A DNA stretch of 64,000 nt from Orientallactaga sibirica (GCA_036365145.1 JAEOAD010000040.1:16281501-16345500), one strand, 5' to 3'. Positions 44,432-55,205 are shown, numbered from the stretch's first letter. Translations and numbers: made by a program. Notes: generated by a model from the letters alone, not told the origin.

Positions 44432-44630
44432 GGGCTGGAGGGATGGCTTAGTGGTTAAGGCGCTTGCCTGAAAAGCCAAAGGACCCAGGTAAGCCAGATG
44501 CACAAGGGGGCACATGCATCTGGAGTTCGCTTGCAGTGGCTGGAGGCCCTAGAACACTCATTCTCTCTCTGTCTATCTCCTGTCTATCTCTTTCTCTCTC
44601 TGCTTGCAAATAAATAAAATAAAATTAAAA
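44432..44630 (+). mobile_element. DIP SINE, young, B box deleted
   Basis: Exact 17-bp duplication aaaaactgtcatgatgt at 44415-44431 and 44631-44647. The B-box segment is missing ('ggacccaggtaagccag'). Confidence 0.94.
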
Positions 44631-44679
44631 AAAAACTGTCATGATGTCTCATTTCTCTGAATCTTAATAAATTTTAATC

Positions 44680-44998
44680 TTCATTACACATAGACAGTGG
44701 ATATTATCCATAAAGTACAGTTGTTCTTCGCATTACAATGGGTTATGCCCTGATCAACACACCATGAGTTGAAAATATATGAAGTTGGGCCTCCTGAACC
44801 TCCTAGCTGAGCCACGCCTACCTTAAGTGTGGTCTGAACACTTACATTAGCCTCCGACTTGACAAAGTCATCAAACACAAAGCCTATTCTATCCCAACGT
44901 GTTGAATATCTCCCTTAAGCTATTGAATTGTAGCAGAAGTGAAAAAAGAATGCTCCTCAACATTCCTGTGCTTAACATACATTGAAACATGACTTCTA
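44680..44998 (+). mobile_element. Tigger-like mariner DNA transposon relic
   Basis: Landmarks 'acaatgggttatgccctgat', 'atgagttgaaaatatatgaag', 'ctaccttaagtgtggtctgaacacttacattagcct' (in part), 'aacacaaagcctattctatc' and 'gttgaatatctccctt' match a Tigger-group fossil known in mammals. The subfamily name is uncertain. Confidence 0.6.
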
Positions 44999-45222
44999 GG
45001 GCTGGAGAGATGGCTTAGCAGTTAAGGCGTTTGCCTGTGAAGCTTAAGTTGAACCCATGTTCGACTCTCCAGGTCCCACATAAGCCAGATGCACAAGGTG
45101 GTGCAAGCATGCAAGGTTGCACATGCACACAAAGGGGTGCACGTGCCTGGAGTTCTATTGCAGTGGCTGAGACCCTGGTGTGCCAATTCTCTCTCTCCCT
45201 CTCGCTCTCTCTAAAAAAATAA
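44999..45222 (+). mobile_element. DIP SINE, type B-like
   Basis: Middle carries 'gcaaggttgcacatgcacac' in the type B position. Inserted at or near the boundary of the Tigger-like relic and the L1M below. Confidence 0.85.
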
Positions 45223-45224
45223 CT

Positions 45225-45690
45225 TACACATAAATGTTTATAGCAGCACTCTTCACCATAGTTTAAGGTGGAAATGATCCACCTGCCATCAACATATGAA
45301 TAGATCAGCAAATTGTGGTCCATCTCCCCCCCCCACTGGAGCCAGTATCCATTACTCATCCAGGGAAAGGAAGAAGGCACCGGTAAATGTGACAACCACC
45401 GAGGAACTCGGGCACATGGTGATCAGTGAAAGAAGCTGGACACGGCAGGGCACCTGTGGCTGATGGTCATATTCTCATACAATATCCAGAAGACATGAAC
45501 CCATGGGCACAGAAAGCACATGAGAGGTGCCCAAGCTTTGAGGGATGCAAACGAGAGTGCTTAATGGGTACAGGGACAATATCTCTGGGGTGATAAAATG
45601 TTCTGGAACTAGAATAGAGGTGACAGCTATGCATTATAAATATACTAAATGACGCTGAGTTATATAGCTATATGAACTTTAGGTCCCAAT
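45225..45690 (+). mobile_element. L1M 3' UTR, plus strand
   Basis: Sense L1M order: 'tttatagcagcactcttcacc', 'aaggtggaaatgatccacc', 'catcaacatatgaatagatc', 'gtgatcagtgaaagaagctgg', 'gcttaatgggtacagggac', 'ggggtgataaaatgttctgga', 'gtgacagctatgcattataa'. No coding part remains. Confidence 0.72.
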
Positions 45691-46993
45691 AATCCACACA
45701 TCCTGACACACACATGACACACATTCACACTGTATGCACGTGCAAGCATGGGTGACATATCTGGCCCAGGGTTTCCTTAGCAGAAGTTCTGTCTTCCCAG
45801 AGTCCCCTGCCCCTTTCTCTAGTAGCCATTGGCCTCTCACAGCCTTAGCAGCACTGTGAACGACGTGTGATCTTCTTTGTCTCCCTACCCAGAATGAATT
45901 CTACTCTTCTCCCCTATGATGGGGACTGCCAGAGTCAGCTTTGATGGGTCGTTTGGAACGTTGCTCGGAGGAGATGCAGAGGCCACGTTGCGCCAGTCAC
46001 TGCTTCATGAGAAAGAACAGAGAGGAGAGTTGCACGTCCCTCGAGTGAGGCACATCATTTATTCCAGTAGCACAGATGGGCTCTGTCTGGAGAACATGTT
46101 GAACTCACCAATTGTTTCTTCAGGAATGTAGATGTTATAAGCTAAGCCCTGTCACTGTTCTACATGTTATCAACACTGCAGTGTCTAAAACTGCTCTCAG
46201 GATGCAAAGGCCTCAACAATCTTCAATAGAGGCTTGCAGATGTTCCCTCAAAGGGAACAGAAAGATCCCCAATGGGACAGCTGGGTTCTGAACCAAAGTT
46301 TCTCCCGCCCTTATCTCTGCAAGCCCCACACAAGGCAGATCCAGCCCTGGGAGGCCCTCGTGAGCCGTGGTAAGCCCACGGGAGGAGGACTGAAACTAAC
46401 AGAAAGCAAATGTCTACTTTGGCAGAGCCCAAAGCTGATGTCAGTTGATTTTCCTCTCCATTGTTAATGGAAAAAAGGTTACAAGACAGCTCAGTGGAAA
46501 CGCTGAATGCAAACAGTTCTGTTTGCCTTTGATGGTTCAAACTGTCTGTGATAAGCAACACAGGGCAGAACCTTCCCTTGTGGCAGCAGTAAATTACCAA
46601 TTCAAATACCTTTTCCACACACACACACACACACAAAAAAAACTTACCTGCTGGGGAAGAAAACGTCAAAAGATTGAGATGAAAAAGAAGAGCTGCTCCA
46701 GCGAAGCCATGAAACATGCTTCACTTTACATATCATAATGAACTCCATTCCACGTGTAATCCTTGTGTCTCCCCAAACCCATATGTCTCTGGTTCATCCC
46801 TTAGTATCCAGATGAAACAGTTTGAACGCCCATGGTTGCTTACCCCCGATTCCCACGGGACTGTAGGGGAGGGGGTGGACATCTCATATTTGTGACCAGG
46901 CTGGGCTACAGCTTTCTCTTTGCTGATCACATAGTTCTGCACACATGACCTCCTCTCACTGACCACCACATGGCCATATTGCTTACATACGTC
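45691..46993. other. Repeat-poor stretch; longest unique open frame
   Basis: About 1.3 kb without recognised interspersed repeats except a CA run near 46618. It contains a 164-codon minus frame at 46223-46717 that crosses the CA run. I recognise no domain, signal or splice structure, so no gene is called. Confidence 0.35.
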
Positions 46994-47165
46994 TCAGTCC
47001 CCAGTTCTATTCCCCAGTACCCATGTAAATGCAGCTGCACAAAGTAGCGGCTCGTGCATCCGGAGTTCTTTTGCAGTGTCTACAGATTCTGGGTCGCCTA
47101 TTCTCTCTCTCCCTTTCTCTCTCTCTCTCTCCTTGCAAACAAATAAATGAATAAAATATTTTAAA
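46994..47165 (+). mobile_element. DIP SINE, 5' truncated
   Basis: Starts at about the B box (cagttctattccccagtacc). The A box is absent. Ends AAATAAATGAATAAAATATTTTAAAG. Confidence 0.83.
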
Positions 47166-47271
47166 GAGAGAGAGAGAGAAGGAAGAAATACAGAGGTAAT
47201 GCTCAAGAGGCATGAGCCAGCTTCCCAGAAACAGGGAAGCCCAGAGTTCAAGAGAAGCAAAGGAGAATGGA

Positions 47272-47368
47272 GAGATCCCCTGCCCATGAGAAGGCAGGAG
47301 TGGGGAAAGCCCAGATGACAGAGATCTCTTGCCCATGGGAAGGTAGGATGGGGTAAAGCCCATCCTGA
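47272..47368. repeat. Two-copy 49-bp imperfect tandem repeat
   Basis: 47272-47320 and 47321-47368 share gagatc.c.tgcccatg, gaaggtaggatggggtaaagccca-type sequence with several substitutions. Confidence 0.8.
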
Positions 47369-47754
47369 GACCCAAATTAGGGTCATTTACAGGTTTTAAA
47401 TGGGGCTTGAGGGGGCTGAGCTAACCAGTTACAATACTAGGTTAAGTTTTAATCTTTCCAGGGGTCTTAATTCTAAGAAAAAAAAAAACTCTTTCCTATG
47501 GAGGGATTCAGTGAGTTGATGGGCAAAAAAAGATCTAGGCAAAAAAGATTTAGGCAACAAGAGTTAAGAAGAAACTAGATATTTCTCCAGCAGAGTGGAG
47601 ACGGCCAGGGCAGGCCCAGGGACGTTCCCTGGGGCTGGCTGCCTCCTCATGTGCCAGGGATTCCTTGTTATTCTCTTGACTGCGTCAGTTGACATAAAAA
47701 AGAAGTTTTGAAATTTGGTGACGCACACGCTATCTGCATTTTTTTTGTTGTCTT
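47369..47754. other. No recognised feature
   Basis: About 385 bp. The words 'aaaaaagatctaggcaaaaaagatttaggcaa' form a small 16-bp tandem repeat near 47525. Confidence 0.4.
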
Positions 47755-47996
47755 GGGATTCTAGTATCATCCATGAAATCATTGCCAACACTCCCTATGT
47801 TTTCTTCTGTGCGTTTCATGATTTTCACTGTAACATGCAAGTCTATGGTTCAATTTGGGTTAATTTTGTCCGTCATGTAAAGTGAGGGCCTAACTTCATT
47901 CTTCTGCACATGGAAAGCCAGCATTCCCAGTGCTAATTTTTTTAAGACCGTCCTTTTCCTCTTTGCGTGGTCTTGGCACTCGTGTTAAAGACTTAG

Positions 47997-48200
47997 AGGT
48001 TAAGGCACTTGCCTGCGAAGCCTAAGAACTCATGTTTGAATCTCCAGATCCCATGTAAGCCAGATGCAGTGACACAAGTGTGCAATGTAGCACATACGCA
48101 CAAGGGGGCACACATGTCTGGAGTTTGTTTGCAGCCACTGAAGGCCCTGGCATGCCCATTTTCTCTCTCTCTCTCTCTCAAATAAATAAAATAATCAATC
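47997..48200 (+). mobile_element. DIP SINE, 5' truncated, inside L1 relic
   Basis: Starts at 'aggttaaggcacttgcc', so the first ~20 bp with most of the A box are missing. Its middle ('gtgacacaagtgtgcaatgt') is type C-like. Confidence 0.83.
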
Positions 48201-48209
48201 ATAATTTGA

Positions 48210-48441
48210 GGGCTGGAGAGATGGTTTAGCAGTTAAGGCGTTTGCCTGTGAAGCCTAAGTACTCTGGTTCAACTCCCCAGTACCAACATAAGCCAGATGC
48301 ACAAGGTGGCACATGCATCTGGAGTTCATTTGCAGTGGCTAGAGGACCTGGCATGCCCATTCTCTCTCCCGCTCTCTCCCTTTCTCTCTCTCTCTGCCTC
48401 TTTCTCTGACATGCTCTCAATTAAAAAAATGTTTTAAAATA
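48210..48441 (+). mobile_element. DIP SINE, type A, inside L1 relic
   Basis: Duplication ataatttga at 48201-48209 and 48442-48450. It starts in the tail of the preceding DIP. Confidence 0.87.
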
Positions 48442-48455
48442 ATAATTTGAAATAC

Positions 48456-48502
48456 AAGTATGTACGTACATGCATACATACATACATGCATACGTACGTA
48501 CA

Positions 48503-48532
<30 letters not shown>
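48456..48532. repeat. (TACA)n microsatellite with TACG/TGCA variants
   Basis: Tetranucleotide array with interspersed tacg and tgca units that create short self-complementary words (acgtacgt). Confidence 0.95.
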
Positions 48533-48533
<1 letters not shown>

Positions 48534-48988
48534 TGGAATTTATGTCTGGAGCCTCCAATTCATTACATTGGTAAAGATTTTGTAGATAAATGATGGAAAC
48601 ACTTCAGGACCATACTGTTCTGACTGCTATAGCTTGGTGGTGAGCTTTCAAATCAAAACTTGTGAACCTTTCAGCTTTACTCTTATTGCAAAGTTATTGT
48701 GACTATTCAGAGCCTCTTGGGAGTCTATATGAAGTTTAGGATGGGCTTTTCAATTTCTGGAATAAAAACTCAAACTCCATTGAAGTTTTCGTAGGGGTTT
48801 CTATGAATCTGCGGATGTACAGGCGGTCATATCCTTTTGTAAGTTAACATGCTTGCAGTGCAAGAGTCCCTGCTCTAGTTCACCAGGCAGGGCAGACTCA
48901 GATATGGGTCAATCTGCTCTTGCTCTAGAACTCTCTTTGCTGGAGACTTCGGTAGCAAGCTCAATCCCACTCCAAAATACTTCAGGCT

Positions 48989-49231
48989 GCCGCTGGAGAG
49001 ATGGTTTAGCGGTTAAGGCGTTTGCCTGCAAAGCCAAAGGATCCCAGTTCAATTCTCCAGGACCCACATAAGCCAGATGTACAAGGGGGTACATGCACCT
49101 GAAGTTCGTTTGCAGTGGCTAGGGGTCCTGGTGCATCCATTCTCTCTCTCTCTCTCTCTCCCTCCCTTCTTCCCTCTCTCTGTCTCACTGCCTCTTCCTC
49201 TCTCTCAAATAAATAAATAAATAATATATAA
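48989..49231 (+). mobile_element. DIP SINE, type A
   Basis: Flanks aaaatacttcaggct (48974-48988) and aaaatacctcaggct (49232-49246), one mismatch. The sequence after it (gacatatatttgcattcaaagc) resembles the end of the LTR-like repeat at 33290. Confidence 0.9.
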
Positions 49232-49249
49232 AAAATACCTCAGGCTATG

Positions 49250-49623
49250 GGGACATATATTTGCATTCAAAGCACCACACAATGAATGGATGGACAAATG
49301 AGGGACATGGCCAAGGGAGTTTGTCTCGTATCTGAGCTTATACAGAGCTGCCTGCCTGGTGAACTCAAGGTGAGGAATGGGAGGAGCTGCAGCCCTGGTT
49401 ATATGGAAGGAACTTCATCGGGTGTCGGGTAGAACCCCCAAATTGGACCCAACCCTCAAAGAATGGAGAGGGTCAGACAGGATGGGGAACATAGTAATCT
49501 ATCTGCCAAGGCAACGGAGGCAGGTATAACTGGGAAGGAAGAGTGGATGTGTGAAGGACGGAAGCTTGCATTCTCTGTAGCAGATGGGGAAGTGTGGGGC
49601 AGATGCCGAGACAAGGCAGGCTG
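49250..49623. other. Short LTR-like end, then unique sequence
   Basis: 49250-49280 matches the 33280-33325 LTR end. The remaining ~340 bp is unrecognised. Confidence 0.4.
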
Positions 49624-49639
49624 CCACCACCTGTTTTTT

Positions 49640-49640
49640 T

Positions 49641-49679
<39 letters not shown>

Positions 49680-49873
49680 TTTGACAGACAGACAGAAAGA
49701 GGCAGAGAGAGAGAATAGGCACACCAGGGCCTCCAGCCACTGCAAACGAACTCCAGATGCAGGCACCACCTTGTGCATCCGGCTTACATGGGTCCTGGGG
49801 GAATACAAGCCTCAAACCAGGGTCCTTAGGCTTCACAGACAAGCGCTTAACCGCTAAGCCATCTCTCCAGCAC
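49640..49873 (-). mobile_element. DIP SINE, minus strand, with (TTTA)n
   Basis: Exact 16-bp duplication ccaccacctgtttttt at 49624-49639 and 49874-49889. The reversed tail is a (TTTA)n array of about ten units. Confidence 0.94.
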
Positions 49874-49889
49874 CCACCACCTGTTTTTT

Positions 49890-50910
49890 AAGCGCCAAGG
49901 CATCCATTTGACCATCCCCTATCTTGCTGCCACTGTCGATGTTGCGTGTTGGCCAAGGTACCCAGGTGTTTCTCAATGTCAAAGCAGGGAAGCTTAGGAG
50001 GCGAGAACAGCTGACCTCAACCCCACAGCAGCTACAACAGCAGGGGAGGATGGCAGCCGACCTGTGTGCACCCTTTTTATTTGCGGAGCCTGTGAACAAC
50101 ATGGGTGGGTGGAGCCCAGCTCTCTGTGAGCCCACCTGGGGTTTTTCACTCTGAAGCTTACGTGATCCCAGGGACAGCTGCAGAGCCTGGCTGATGGCAT
50201 AGAGGCAGCTCTCTCCTGGACACCTTCTCAGTCCATGTGGAGAAGTGTGGGGCCCCCTGGGGTTGGGGGGACAGTGCATCCTCACCAGAATACCCAGGCA
50301 TCAGGAAGCTCCTGGAAGGCGGTGCCCAGCATGAGGTCTCACAGAGATGAGCTCCATGGAAAGATGGAAAGATGGAAAGATGAAACCTTTTTCTTCTTGG
50401 CTATTTTCTGCCAAGAACACCACCACCTCTTCTTCCTCTTCCCCCCCCTCCTCCTCCTCTTCCTGTTCTTTCCCTCCCTCCCTCCCTCCCTGCCCCCTCC
50501 TATTTTTTCCAGGTCTTTTCTGGCCATTACCTGTCTCTTTTTTGCAAGGAAGATGGAAGTGACCCGATCTCGTGGCTCCACCCTCTGTGCCCAGCACACT
50601 GGTAGGGCAGGCGGGAAAGTGTCCTTTCTCCAGGAAGGCAGGATCCTCACTGTTCTGGGACACCTAGACAGTCAAGTGAGTGTCTAGGTGTGAGTGGAGA
50701 CCACAGGCATTTCTGGCCTGTTGGAACAGGTTCTGCCTCCTGGGGGCGCTGTAGAGGACAGCCAGCCAGGATGCTGGAGACATGCAGCATGATTCATGCA
50801 GAAACAAACAGGTGGTTTGGGCCAAGCAAGCATGGCTGGAGAGACAGGGGACATGGCGAGGGATATAGCCCAGCATGGCTGGCAACTGGATGGATAGGCA
50901 CCCTGCCTCA
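49890..50910. other. No gene recognised; includes pyrimidine patch
   Basis: About 1 kb. A pyrimidine patch (TCC, CCCT units) lies at 50425-50515, and a small tandem word (gatggaaa x3) near 50358. Overlapping frames of 100-150 codons on both strands span the low-complexity patch and are not credible genes. Confidence 0.4.
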
Positions 50911-50926
50911 GAAAACAGTCCATATT

Positions 50927-51127
50927 GGGCCTGGAGAGATGGCTTAGTGGTTAAGCGCTTGCCTGTGAAGCATAAGGATCTTGGTTCAAATCTCGATTCC
51001 CCAGGACCTATGTAAGCCAGGTACACAAGGTGGCACATACATCTGGAGTTCGTTTGCAACAGCTGGAGGCCCTGGAGAAACCATTCTGTATCTATCTCTC
51101 TGCCTCTCTCTGTCTGTCACTCTCAAA

Positions 51128-51166
<39 letters not shown>

Positions 51167-51194
51167 AATAAACAAAATAAATTAAAAAAAAAAA
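50927..51194 (+). mobile_element. DIP SINE with long (AAAT)n tail
   Basis: Flanks gaaaacagtccatatt (50911-50926) and gaaaactgtccatat (51195-51209). About eleven AAAT units. Confidence 0.9.
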
Positions 51195-51209
51195 GAAAAC
51201 TGTCCATAT

Positions 51210-51800
51210 CAATATCAAGTTGTTTGGGCAGGAAGTAAGGACCCTCAAGTGAACCTCCAGATTGAGGGAGCCCTCTCCTATTCTATCGCCTGTGGGTCCA
51301 GGCAAGCTCTCACCCTTGTGAACTTTGGCCTGCTAGAGCCTGTGACATGAGGCAGGTAGGTCGGGGGTGGGGGGGACGGCACACAGGAAGGTTGGGGAGG
51401 AGTACATAGGATGCAAAGGGAGGGGTCAAAATGTGGCACCAGTGCACAAAGGGTGATGCCAGGTGGGCTTCTTGCTCCTGGGCTTCCTGGTGCTCCTGCA
51501 AGTCTTGACCCACAATGGGCCCCTGTTTGGGGTATGTGGGGCCACAGTAAAATCCAGAAAACCTCACATCCAGGCCAGGGCCTAGCAAGCCAAAAACCCA
51601 GCACACAGTCAACTCAGATCATGCCAGACCTCCAGAGGCCTCTCCAGGGTTTCTGTGCAGCCTTGAATTCAGGCCACTGTGACCTCTCTGGTGACACCTG
51701 TTCATCTGCAATTTCCAGAGTCTAGACAAGGTCATTAAGCTCTGGGATGACTGCATGCTGCAATGCAACATCTCCTCTCCTAGAAGGCTATTTCTGTACA
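51210..51800. other. No recognised feature
   Basis: About 590 bp, GC-rich in the middle. Open frames of about 100 codons occur on both strands with no recognised domain. Confidence 0.4.
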
Positions 51801-51802
51801 TT

Positions 51803-52022
51803 TCCTTTTTTCTTTTTTAAGAGAGAGAGAGAAAAGAATTAGTGTGCCAGGGCCTCAGCCACTACAATTAAACTCTAGACGCTTGCACCACCTAGTGGTG
51901 ATGTGCAACCTTGGGCTTGCCTCACCTTTGTGCATCTGACTTACGTGGGATCTGGAGAGTCAAACATGGGTCCTTAGGCTTCACAAGCAAGCACCTTAAC
52001 AACTAAGCCATCTCTCCAGGCA
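51803..52022 (-). mobile_element. DIP SINE, type B, minus strand
   Basis: Reversed type B middle (gcaccacctagtggtgatgt). Reversed head ccatctctccaggc. Confidence 0.86.
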
Positions 52023-52054
52023 ACACTTCCGTTTATACAGTTGGTAAAACCACA

Positions 52055-52262
52055 GTGAAGGGTTAGGGATGTAGCTCCATTGATAGGGAATGTGCCCAGC
52101 ATGAACCACTGACCACAACGGGCATGTCAGTGTCAGTCTGCCATCCTTACACTTGGGAGGTGGAGACAGGCAGGAGGATCATTAGTTCAAGGTCATCCTT
52201 AGCTCTTTAATGAATCTGAGGCCAACCTTAGATATTTGGGACTATTAAAAACACTGAAATGC
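52055..52262 (+). mobile_element. ID-B1 composite (B4-like)
   Basis: ID-like head 'ggttagggatgtagctccattg' followed by a B1-like body ('ccatccttacacttgggagg', 'aggcaggaggatcattagttcaagg'). Confidence 0.6.
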
Positions 52263-53011
52263 AACACCCTTTCTTGGGTCACATGGCTAGTGGCACCCCA
52301 GACAGGCTTTACACCCAGGCTGAACCACTCCACAGCTCTTGCTCTGTACCCTGGCACCTCCTTGTGAGCAAGTTAATATTTCTACCAAAGAAGGCCATTT
52401 TGACACCGATTCATGCATCACTACTGAAGACTAGAAGTCTGTTTCTCTAATAATTCCAAAGACAGAGACCGCTGTGGGTAGATTTCAGTCAGGCAGAAAG
52501 TTTTCCAGCTTGGGTTTCATTATGATGATCTGCTTGCTTCCCGTCGATGTTTGATTTATTACTGTTGTCAAGAAAACACCTCAGTTTCCAAATAGAGGAA
52601 GAAAGGCCCACCCACCATCCAGCTGGCTAAGGTTCCAGCCACACGGAATCTGAAAATACAAGTGAAAACATTCTGGTTTCCAATCCCCAGCTCAGTTGTA
52701 ACTGAGAAAAATCAAGCTTTCAATTTTGCCCATTCATGTAGAGGTTATCTTCATTTTGAGCATGAAATTATAAAGTCACAAGTGTAAGAGTAGTATAATG
52801 AGCGCATTAAATAAATTTAAAAATACAAATGTGTTAATAAAATTAGTATTTTTTCAAACGTTATTCCACAAAGGTAAAATTCCTCCTAAATTCATACAAG
52901 GTGGGCTTAGTAAAACAATTCAGATCACAAGGCCTCAAGAAATAAATATCTTTGGTCCTGATGAGTTGAGACATATCTACCAAGAAAAAAAAAAATCTAC
53001 ATTCAAAAATT
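52263..53011. other. No recognised feature
   Basis: About 750 bp, AT-rich at the right end (52790-52870). No gene supported. Confidence 0.4.
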
Positions 53012-53275
53012 TTAGCTGGGCACAATGGCACAGCCTGTAAACCCAGCCACTTCAGATAAAGGCTCAAACAGGCAGATCACAAGTTTCAGGTCTTTCTGGG
53101 CTACAGAGTGAGTTCAAGGACAGATTGAAAAACTTAATGAGACCATATCTCCAGAGAAAAACTACAAAAATCCAACTAACTATATAACTCAGTGGAAAGG
53201 TGCTTGCCTCACTTGTGAATAAGACTCTGGGTTCAAACCCTAGTATTGCCAAAAAGCAAGATAAGAAAAATGCAC
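53012..53275 (+). mobile_element. B1-ID composite SINE
   Basis: A B1-like body (ttagctgggcacaatggcac to 'aatgagaccatatctcc') comes first. An ID-like unit follows (ctcagtggaaaggtgcttgc, gggttcaaaccctagtattg) with an A-rich end. The order B1 then ID is as in the B1-dID type known in several rodent groups. Confidence 0.68.
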
Positions 53276-53489
53276 AGAAATTTTTTAATCTGACAAATTC
53301 TGGCTAAAGCAAGCCCTGGGGACTTACTCAGATGACCAGGCATTTATTCATCCTGACCACCAAGTTTCCAAAAGCTCTGAAAGGTTTTATTTTGTCTGAA
53401 AAATTTCAGGGTTGAATTTATGCTTGGGAATGCTGAGGCTCAATCTTACTTTGGGAAGATCGTGGTTGGAGAACGATAAATATGAACAC
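53276..53489. other. No recognised feature
   Basis: Short unique spacer before the LTR-like block. Confidence 0.4.
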
Positions 53490-54140
53490 TAGCGACTTTC
53501 ACAGGTGGTCCTAGAATGTCCAAGTGTGTGACGTTAGCTGCTGGCGTCCTACACAGAACTCTCTCCCCTTCCTCCTGCCGACTTTGGAGGAGCTCCTCCA
53601 ATAGCAGACGCTGGGGTAAGGATTTGGGCGCAAGCAGCTTGTTTGAAAAGCAATGCCAGGGCATGCTGCAGCCATGTAAGGAAGTGTGGGTCCTCCCTGT
53701 TCCTGGGGGTTGTTGGCCACTGATGTCCCGGGAGCAGGAGGAGCTGGGGAAGCAGGGTCTTGGAGCGGGTGAGTGAGGCGGGCAATGAACCACCTGGGAT
53801 ACAGTCTGATGGATAGTGCGCTCTTGTTTATTCAAAAGGGGAGTGGGTTTATAAACATTTGAGAAAGGTTGAGAAGACACATACAGACTATAAGGTGATT
53901 GGATACATAGGTTTATGGGTTGCTAGCTAATTGTTTGGAAGGCAGACGTCTCGAGGGAGAAGCTGCAAGGGAGATAACAGAAGTGACTTCAGCCACATAT
54001 TGGATGGCTACAGCTGCAGGGAGGCTGTTTATAAGGGTCTCTTGGGCAGCCACAAGGTCAGGAACTGTGGGGGGGGCAAAGCCTGACTATGGAATGGTCA
54101 GGTGCTTTGGGGATAAGGGGGCTAGGGCCCCCCAGTTCTG
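53490..54140 (-). mobile_element. Putative endogenous retrovirus-type LTR, minus strand
   Basis: In reverse it reads as a promoter-like tataaaccc followed about 20 bp later by gaataaac, a plausible polyadenylation signal. A 'gactgtatcccaggtggttc' stretch follows, as in the R/U5 of rodent LTRs. GC-rich on both sides. No TG...CA ends, primer-binding site or coding remnant was secured, so this is tentative. Confidence 0.35.
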
Positions 54141-54779
54141 CCCACTCTGGGTGAAGATGAGGAACACTACAGCCTTGAGGAGGGAGGGCCAGTTCTGTCG
54201 CCAGAGTGGGTTCCCCACGATAAGGCCGGCTGCAACCCCACAGCCCAAGGTCCCCAGCTATGTCCAACAGCCCAGGCCAGCTTCCTCACAGTCCCAGCCC
54301 GTGTTTAGCAATGCCCAACAAGGAAGTGACCCAGAAAAGGAGGAAGCTAATGCAGTGTGAATGGGCAGATTGTCGATGCAACGAGGGCTCAATACCACTG
54401 GAGAGATGGAGGAGAATAAACCTCAGAGTTTCCCCACCAGAGGCCAAGGGAGCTGGGCACCTTCCTTCAACTCTCACCCATCACTGGCTGAGGGTTGACG
54501 GGGAACATCGGTTCCTGCCCCACTGTTGACTAAGCAAGCTCTGGTGGTCAGAGAATTCCTTAGACAAAAAGCATACACTGGGGGGGGGGGGCACTGAGCT
54601 GGGGGCAGGCACTGAACTCGCCTGCTATTGGAGAAGCTCCACCACAGTTGGCAGGAGGAAGCGGAGAGAGTTCTGTGTAGGATACCAGAAACAGTCCATA
54701 TGGTGAAGCCAAGAGCGGGCTTCCAAGAGCCTCAGCAACACTGAATAAAGCCAAGCTTACCCTCCCCCTTCCCTCAAAA
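54141..54779. other. GC-rich, no recognised feature
   Basis: Continues the GC-rich block, with a G run at 54580-54590. It could be the remainder of the same LTR-like repeat. The 146-codon plus frame at 53920-54360 is not recognised. Confidence 0.35.
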
Positions 54780-54900
54780 AGAGTCAGGCATGGCGATGCA
54801 TACCTTTAATCCCATGTCTCTGGAAGCCAAGATAGGGTGATTGCTATGAGTTCCAGGCCAGTGTGGGACTACAAAGAGAGTTCCAGGAAACAACCCAATA
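54780..54900 (+). mobile_element. B1 SINE
   Basis: 'gtcaggcatggcgatgcatac', 'ctttaatccca', 'gagttccaggccagtgtggg'. Truncated at the 3' side. Confidence 0.78.
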
Positions 54901-55014
54901 AACCCATTGATTCACCAAGCTAGACTTGGGTGCAATAATTTTTTTTTTGGTCTGTTGACAATGCCCTTTGTGGGATAAACAGACATTTGTACATATCTCT
55001 CCAGGAAAATTCAG

Positions 55015-55205
55015 ACAATAGTGGTGCACATCTCTAATCCCAGTATTTGGGAAATCGAGGGGGGAAGACTGAAAGTTCAAGGCCAGCCCGGCCTGCATAG
55101 TAAGACCTGAGCTGGGGAGTGTAGCACAGTGGTGGAGCACATGCCCTCCTATGCACAAGGAACCAGGGTTCTATTCCCAGCACCACAGCAAAAAATAAAA
55201 CACCC
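55015..55205 (+). mobile_element. B1-ID composite SINE
   Basis: B1 part (ctctaatcccagtatttggg to 'gcctgcatagtaagacc') then ID part (ctggggagtgtagcacagtgg, gttctattcccagcaccac) and an A-rich tail. Confidence 0.72.

Larger units (their letters stand above)
47755..48860 (-). pseudogene. L1 ORF2 C-terminal relic, minus strand
   Basis: In reverse orientation the sequence follows the end of L1 ORF2 (the region after the reverse transcriptase core). Landmarks on the plus strand are 'gaaatcattgccaac', 'ctatgttttcttctg', 'cattcttctgcacatgg', 'cctctttgcgtggtcttggc', then 'tctgactgctatagcttgg', 'atatgaagtttaggatggg', 'gtttctatgaatctgcgga' and 'catatcc'. Two DIPs and a microsatellite interrupt it, and the frame is broken many times. 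It is not expected to encode anything. Confidence 0.75.

Noticed and set aside
48456..48532. Repeat array that might be mistaken for a spaced CRISPR-like structure
   Set aside because: It is a plain TACA microsatellite with unit variants and no spacers. The DNA is vertebrate.
50235..50687. 150-codon plus frame and 120-codon minus frame
   Set aside because: Both cross a CCCT/TCC-rich patch and overlap each other. No domain is recognisable.
53446..54360. Overlapping frames of 144 and 146 codons as a retroviral gene
   Set aside because: They lie on opposite strands in a GC-rich block. I recognise no retroviral protein motif and could not confirm an LTR-internal structure.
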